From Nocardioides donggukensis (GTDB lineage Bacteria; Actinomycetota; Actinomycetes; Propionibacteriales; Nocardioidaceae): DNA of 64,000 bases. The stretch lies in NCBI RefSeq assembly GCF_014842875.1, contig NZ_JACYXZ010000005.1, positions 1 through 64,000 on the forward strand, written 5' to 3'. The notes under the pieces were generated by a model that saw only the letters and a program-made list of their open reading frames with translations, was not told the DNA's origin and did no database searches. Each line of letters opens with the position of its first letter. Position 1 is the stretch's first letter. Position numbers and translations under genes: made by a program. Shown piece by piece: positions 60,576 to 64,000 of this stretch.

Positions 60576-63053
60576 GTGGTCACTCCCACGGAGCTGCACC
60601 GCCGCGGCGTAGCCGCGATGAACGCGGGTCGCTTCGACCGGGCCCGCGAGGCGCTGGAGCGCGCGCGGACCCTCGCGACCGACCCGGACCTGCTCACCAG
60701 GATCGAGCTGAGCACCGCGCTGGTGCTCTCGCAGACCCGGCGGACGGCCGAGGCCCTGGAGATGTGCGATGCCGCCGGTCGGCGCGGCGGCCTGTCCTCG
60801 GAGACCACCGGGCTGCTGCACAGCCAGCGGGCCCTGATCCTCACCCTGCACGGCGACACCACCGCCAGCCTCGGGGAGTTCGAGCAGGCACTCTCCGAGC
60901 TGGAGGACGACGTCCTGCGGGGTCGGGTCCACCTGAACCGGGGGATGGTCTACCTCCAGCAGGGTCGCAGCCTGCCGGCCGAGCGCGACTTCAGCCGGGC
61001 GATGCGGCACTTCCGGGCGGCCGGGAACGGCTACCTGGCGGCGAAGGCCGGGCACAACCTGGGCTACGCCCGGTTGCTCGAGGGCGACCTGGCCGGGGCC
61101 CTGCGGCAGCTGGAGGCCGCCAACCCGGTGCTCGCCCCCGACGGGCCGGTGATGGAGGCGACGATCAACCAGGACCGGGCCGAGGCCCTGATCGCCGCCG
61201 GACAGCTGACCGAGGGCCGTGAGCTGCTGCGGGCGGCGGCGCGGGTCTACGGCCGCCGTCGGCTGCACCGCCAGCGCGGCGAGGCCGAGCTGGCCCTGGC
61301 CCGCACGCTGCTGCTGGCCGACCCGGCGGCGGCGCTGCGGGCGGCGCGGGCGGCCCGGACGGCCTACGACCGGGTCGGCAGCGACGCCTGGCGGGTCCGG
61401 GCCGACGCCGTGGCGCTCACGGCCAGCGTGGAGATGGGGCGCAAGGCTCCCTCCCTGGTGGAGCGCGGCGACGGGCTCGCCGAGGAGCTGGACGGCCAGG
61501 GCCTGCACCGGCTGGCCACGCAGCTGCGGCTGGAGCTGGTCCGGGTGCTGGTGCGGCGCGGCCGGCTGGAGGAGGCGCGCGCCCGGCTCGCCGGCCTGCG
61601 CCCGGGACCGGAGTCCCCCCTCGCGGTGCGACTGCTCCTGCGCACCGCCCGGGCCGAGCTCGCCGAGGCGTCGGGCCGCCGGGCCGAGGCGTTCCGGCAG
61701 GCGCGGACCGGACTCGGCGAGCTGCACGCGTGGCAGAGCAGCTTCGGCAGCCTCGACCTGCAGACCGGGGTCGTGGGCCAGGGCCGGCGACTGGCCGTGG
61801 GCGGCCTCCGGCTGGCCGTCGACTCCGGCTCGCCGACCGTGCTCTACGAGTGGTCCGAGCGCGGCCGGATGCTCGCCAGCTGGGTGCAGCCGGTGCACCC
61901 GCCGGCCGACGAGCGGACCGCTGCCGACCTCGCCGAGCTGCGCCGGCTGCAGATCGCGGAGGGCGTCGACGGGCCGGACGGCGCCGACCGGGGCGCGGTC
62001 CGCCGCGCCGCCGAGCTGCGCCGCCGGGTCCGCGAGCGGGCCTGGCAGACGCCCGGCTCCGGCGAGGTCACCGAGCCGGTGCCCCTGGAGGAGGTACGCC
62101 GTGCGCTGGGCACCGACGACGCCCTGGTGGCCTGGGTGGTCGGCAACGAGTGCGTGGTGGGCCTCGTCGTGACCGACGAGCGGATCGTCCGGCACGAGCT
62201 GGGACCGGTCGCCCCCGTCCGAGCCCTGCTCGAGGGGCTGCTCCCCGACCTCGACGTCGCCGCCTCCGACCTACCACCGACGCTGGCCGACGCCGTGCGG
62301 GTCGGCCTCACGGCCCGGCTGGAGCGACTCGGCCGCCTGCTGGTCGCGCCGCTCCTCCCCGCGATCGGTGACCGCCGGGTCGTGGCCACGCCGTCCGGCG
62401 GCCTGGCCGGCACCCCGTGGACCCTGCTGCCCGGGCTCCGCGGACGACCGGTGACCCTCGCCCCCTCGGCCACCGGCTGGGTGGCCGGACGTGCCCGCCC
62501 GCTGCGCCTGGGCACCGCCGGCTTCGTCGCCGGACCGCGGGTGGCCCGGGCCGAGGACGAGGTGCGGCAGGCGGCCGGGTGCTGGCCCGGCGCCAGCCGA
62601 CTCGCGGGCGCCGCCGCGACCGCCGCCGCGGTCGCGCGGCTGGCCGGGGAGGTCGACGTCCTGCACGTCGCCGCCCACGGGCGGCACTCCGCCGACAACC
62701 CGCTGTTCTCCGGGGTCGAGCTGGCCGGTGGCGCGTGGTTCGGCTACGACATCGACCTGCTCGAGCGGGTCCCGCAGGTGGTGATCCTCTCCGCGTGCGA
62801 GGTGGGCAGGTCCTCGGTGCGGTTCGGGGAGGAGCTGATCGGGATGACCGCGGCCTGGCTGCACGCGGGCGTGCGGTGCGTCGTGGCCTCGCCCTCCGCC
62901 GTGGCCGACACCGCCGCCCACGACGTCCTGACCGAGATGCACCGCGGGCTGGCCGGCGGCCAGGACCCGGCCGCGGCCCTGGCCGCCGCCATCCCCGGGC
63001 CCGGTGCCGAGGTCGCGCCGGCGCCGTTCGTGTGCTTCGGGGCCGGCTGGTAG
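60576..63053 (+). CDS. TPR-CHAT cysteine protease
   Basis: 825 residues. The N-terminal ~450 residues are helical repeats of the TPR type (AGRFDRAREALERARTLA, GHNLGYARLLEGDLAGALRQLEAA and others). The C-terminal CHAT caspase-like domain has the catalytic dyad His701 (LHVAAHGRH) and Cys741 (VVILSACEVG), both intact. CHAT proteases in other systems (for example Craspase, and proteases that cut bacterial gasdermins) act in regulation or defence. GTG 60576 starts 7 bp after the subtilase stop, with GGAGG directly upstream. No signal peptide. The target is not visible here. Confidence 0.93.
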   Translation: MVTPTELHRRGVAAMNAGRFDRAREALERARTLATDPDLLTRIELSTALVLSQTRRTAEALEMCDAAGRRGGLSSETTGLLHSQRALILTLHGDTTASLGEFEQALSELEDDVLRGRVHLNRGMVYLQQGRSLPAERDFSRAMRHFRAAGNGYLAAKAGHNLGYARLLEGDLAGALRQLEAANPVLAPDGPVMEATINQDRAEALIAAGQLTEGRELLRAAARVYGRRRLHRQRGEAELALARTLLLADPAAALRAARAARTAYDRVGSDAWRVRADAVALTASVEMGRKAPSLVERGDGLAEELDGQGLHRLATQLRLELVRVLVRRGRLEEARARLAGLRPGPESPLAVRLLLRTARAELAEASGRRAEAFRQARTGLGELHAWQSSFGSLDLQTGVVGQGRRLAVGGLRLAVDSGSPTVLYEWSERGRMLASWVQPVHPPADERTAADLAELRRLQIAEGVDGPDGADRGAVRRAAELRRRVRERAWQTPGSGEVTEPVPLEEVRRALGTDDALVAWVVGNECVVGLVVTDERIVRHELGPVAPVRALLEGLLPDLDVAASDLPPTLADAVRVGLTARLERLGRLLVAPLLPAIGDRRVVATPSGGLAGTPWTLLPGLRGRPVTLAPSATGWVAGRARPLRLGTAGFVAGPRVARAEDEVRQAAGCWPGASRLAGAAATAAAVARLAGEVDVLHVAAHGRHSADNPLFSGVELAGGAWFGYDIDLLERVPQVVILSACEVGRSSVRFGEELIGMTAAWLHAGVRCVVASPSAVADTAAHDVLTEMHRGLAGGQDPAAALAAAIPGPGAEVAPAPFVCFGAGW

Positions 63054-63115
63054 CCCGCAGGTATCTGGCGGTCCGGTCGGCGGTCCTCGGTGGTGTCGGA
63101 CACCTGGGAGGGACC

Positions 63116-63550
63116 ATGACGCTGGACATCGGCCTGGAGAACGGCCTCGACATCGGCCCGGAGAAGGGCCCCGAGAACGGCCTGGGAGGCGTGTCGGGCG
63201 CCGGGCGGGACCCGGTCCCGGCACCGCGCCGCGCCGTACGTCACCACACGCTCGACCAGCCCTCGTCGGGGCGTCGGCTCGAGCTGGCGTGCGGTGACAC
63301 CCTCGAGCTCTCGCTCCGCCAGGTCGGCGGCAGCGGTTCCACGTGGAACGTCGCCGCCGCACCCGAGGGGATCGTCGTCGAGCGCGACGAGCACTACGGG
63401 CCGGGCACCCACCGCACCGGGGCGCACTCCACCCGGCTGCTGCGCTTCCGCGCGGTCCGGCCCGGCGATGGGCTGCTCCGGCTTCTGTGCGCGCGCGACG
63501 CCTTCGAGGTCGACGCCGTGCTCGACGTGCACCTCACCGTCGCCGCCTGA
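63116..63550 (+). CDS. Chagasin-like (I42) putative cysteine-protease inhibitor
   Basis: 144 residues. An N-terminal imperfect LENGLDIG/PEKG repeat (about 5-25) precedes a beta-rich domain (about 50-144). The pattern VGGSGSTWNV could be the L2 loop (NPTTGYxW in chagasins), THRTGAHSTRLLRFRAVRPGDGLLRL the L4 region, and CARDAF the L6 loop (RPW/F). The match is by pattern only and is weak at the loop residues. It is preceded by GGAGGG and is 62 bp after the CHAT gene. A cysteine-protease inhibitor next to a CHAT protease is a plausible pair, not a proven one. Confidence 0.55.
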   Translation: MTLDIGLENGLDIGPEKGPENGLGGVSGAGRDPVPAPRRAVRHHTLDQPSSGRRLELACGDTLELSLRQVGGSGSTWNVAAAPEGIVVERDEHYGPGTHRTGAHSTRLLRFRAVRPGDGLLRLLCARDAFEVDAVLDVHLTVAA

Positions 63551-63563
63551 CCGGGCGCGCGGG

Positions 63564-63580
63564 CCGGCCGTCCCGGCCGG
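63564..63580. terminator. Hairpin after the chagasin-like gene
   Basis: CCGGCCG (63564-63570) pairs with CGGCCGG (63574-63580) around a 3-nt loop in the 70-bp gap between convergent genes. No U-tract. It would end the protease operon and the nfo transcript. Confidence 0.5.
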
Positions 63581-63620
63581 TCGGTCGGCCGGTCGTCGTC
63601 GTCGTCGGCGGCGGAGACCG

Positions 63621-64000
63621 TCAGAGGCGTTCGCGCAGCCACGCGAAGTCGGCCGCGTGCTCTGCGGCCCCGCCGGGGGTCTCGCACACCACCGGGGCTC
63701 CCGCGTCCCGGACCACCGCGGCCAGCAGCTCCGGGTCGATGTGCCCGGCCCCGAAGCTCGTGTGCCGGTCCGCGCCGGAGTCGAACTCGTCGCGGCTGTC
63801 GTTGGCGTGCACCAGGTCGATCCGGCCCGTGATGGCCAGGACGTCCTCGACCACGGTCTCCAGGGCGTTGCCACCGGCGTGGGCGTGGCAGGTGTCGAGA
63901 CAGAAGCCGACCCGGTCGGCCTGGTCGGCGGAGCCGATGGCGTCCCAGACCCCGGCGATCCGCTCGAGGTAGCGGGTCATGGCGTTGTCGCCGCCGGCGG
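63621..64000 (-). CDS. nfo: Deoxyribonuclease IV (endonuclease IV), 5' end outside the window
   Basis: C-terminal ~126 residues of an AP endonuclease, the class with a TIM barrel and three zinc ions. Blocks GFCLDTCHAHAGG, HANDSRDEFDSGADRHTSFGAGHID and VCETPGG match endonuclease IV metal-site loops. The reading frame stays open to the window edge (GDNAM before residue MTRYLERIAG), so the start lies beyond 64000. Acts in base-excision repair at abasic sites. Confidence 0.9.
   Translation of the reverse strand, partial: AGGDNAMTRYLERIAGVWDAIGSADQADRVGFCLDTCHAHAGGNALETVVEDVLAITGRIDLVHANDSRDEFDSGADRHTSFGAGHIDPELLAAVVRDAGAPVVCETPGGAAEHAADFAWLRERL

Noticed and set aside
57649..63550. The protease operon as a prophage or integrative element
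   Set aside because: No integrase, attachment repeats, tRNA or composition shift is visible; it looks like an ordinary chromosomal operon.

Overview
This is a 64-kb window from the replication-origin region of a high-GC Gram-positive chromosome. Gene content, GC-rich codon use, the sigM-trxB-trxA block and the rpmH-rnpA-yidD-yidC-jag-rsmG-parA-parB block place it in the Actinomycetota. The full set of neighbours (DLW-39, DUF3566, a stand-alone murJ pseudokinase, DUF6049) is most like Nocardioides or a relative; the genus is an inference.

Layout. 1-18 kb is the origin core. On the minus strand, in transcription order: dnaA, dnaN, gnd, recF, dciA, gyrB, gyrA, a DUF3566 membrane protein, tRNA-Ile(GAT), the DLW-39 micro-protein and tRNA-Ala(TGC). 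Diverging from dnaA on the plus strand: rpmH, rnpA, yidD, yidC, jag, rsmG, parA, parB. DnaA-box-like 9-mers flank dnaA on both sides and recur in the 5' end of parA. Two parS sites lie inside the first codons of rsmG and parA.

18-33.5 kb holds a PlsC-type acyltransferase, a D-Ala-D-Ala ligase-like gene, a PLP aminotransferase, a GNAT acetyltransferase, and then the envelope/redox block in transcription order DUF6049 - murJ - pseudokinase - sigM - anti-sigma-like - trxB - trxA (minus), with cca divergent on plus. 33.5-36.1 kb has a 32-bp repeat array, an MFS permease with its ArsR-like regulator, and a SRPBCC protein.

36.2-49.6 kb is a nearly complete purine-catabolism locus: guanine deaminase, three-gene xanthine dehydrogenase, urate oxidase, OHCU decarboxylase, HIU hydrolase, allantoinase, (S)-ureidoglycine aminohydrolase, a DUF6986 citrate-lyase-like protein of unknown role, and convergent malate synthase (aceB), which would consume glyoxylate made from ureides. 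Allantoate amidohydrolase and a ureidoglycolate-cleaving enzyme are not in the window.

49.8-57.6 kb: inositol-3-phosphate synthase, a PadR regulator with a palindromic operator, a class A penicillin-binding protein, a GT87-like membrane glycosyltransferase, an alanine-racemase-like gene and a FemX-like gene.

57.6-63.6 kb is the most unusual part: a compact five-gene plus-strand operon made of an ECF-like sigma factor, a small protein of unknown function, a leaderless (no signal peptide) subtilisin-family protease carrying eight exact NPVWDG repeats, a TPR-CHAT cysteine protease with an intact His/Cys dyad, and a small beta-rich protein that resembles the chagasin (I42) cysteine-protease inhibitors. 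It looks like an intracellular two-protease regulatory or conflict system. The window ends inside a deoxyribonuclease IV gene on the minus strand.

Start sites were chosen by hand from ribosome-binding sites, overlaps and family lengths; many genes in the window overlap by ATGA/GTGA and are probably translationally coupled. Several promoters look leaderless.
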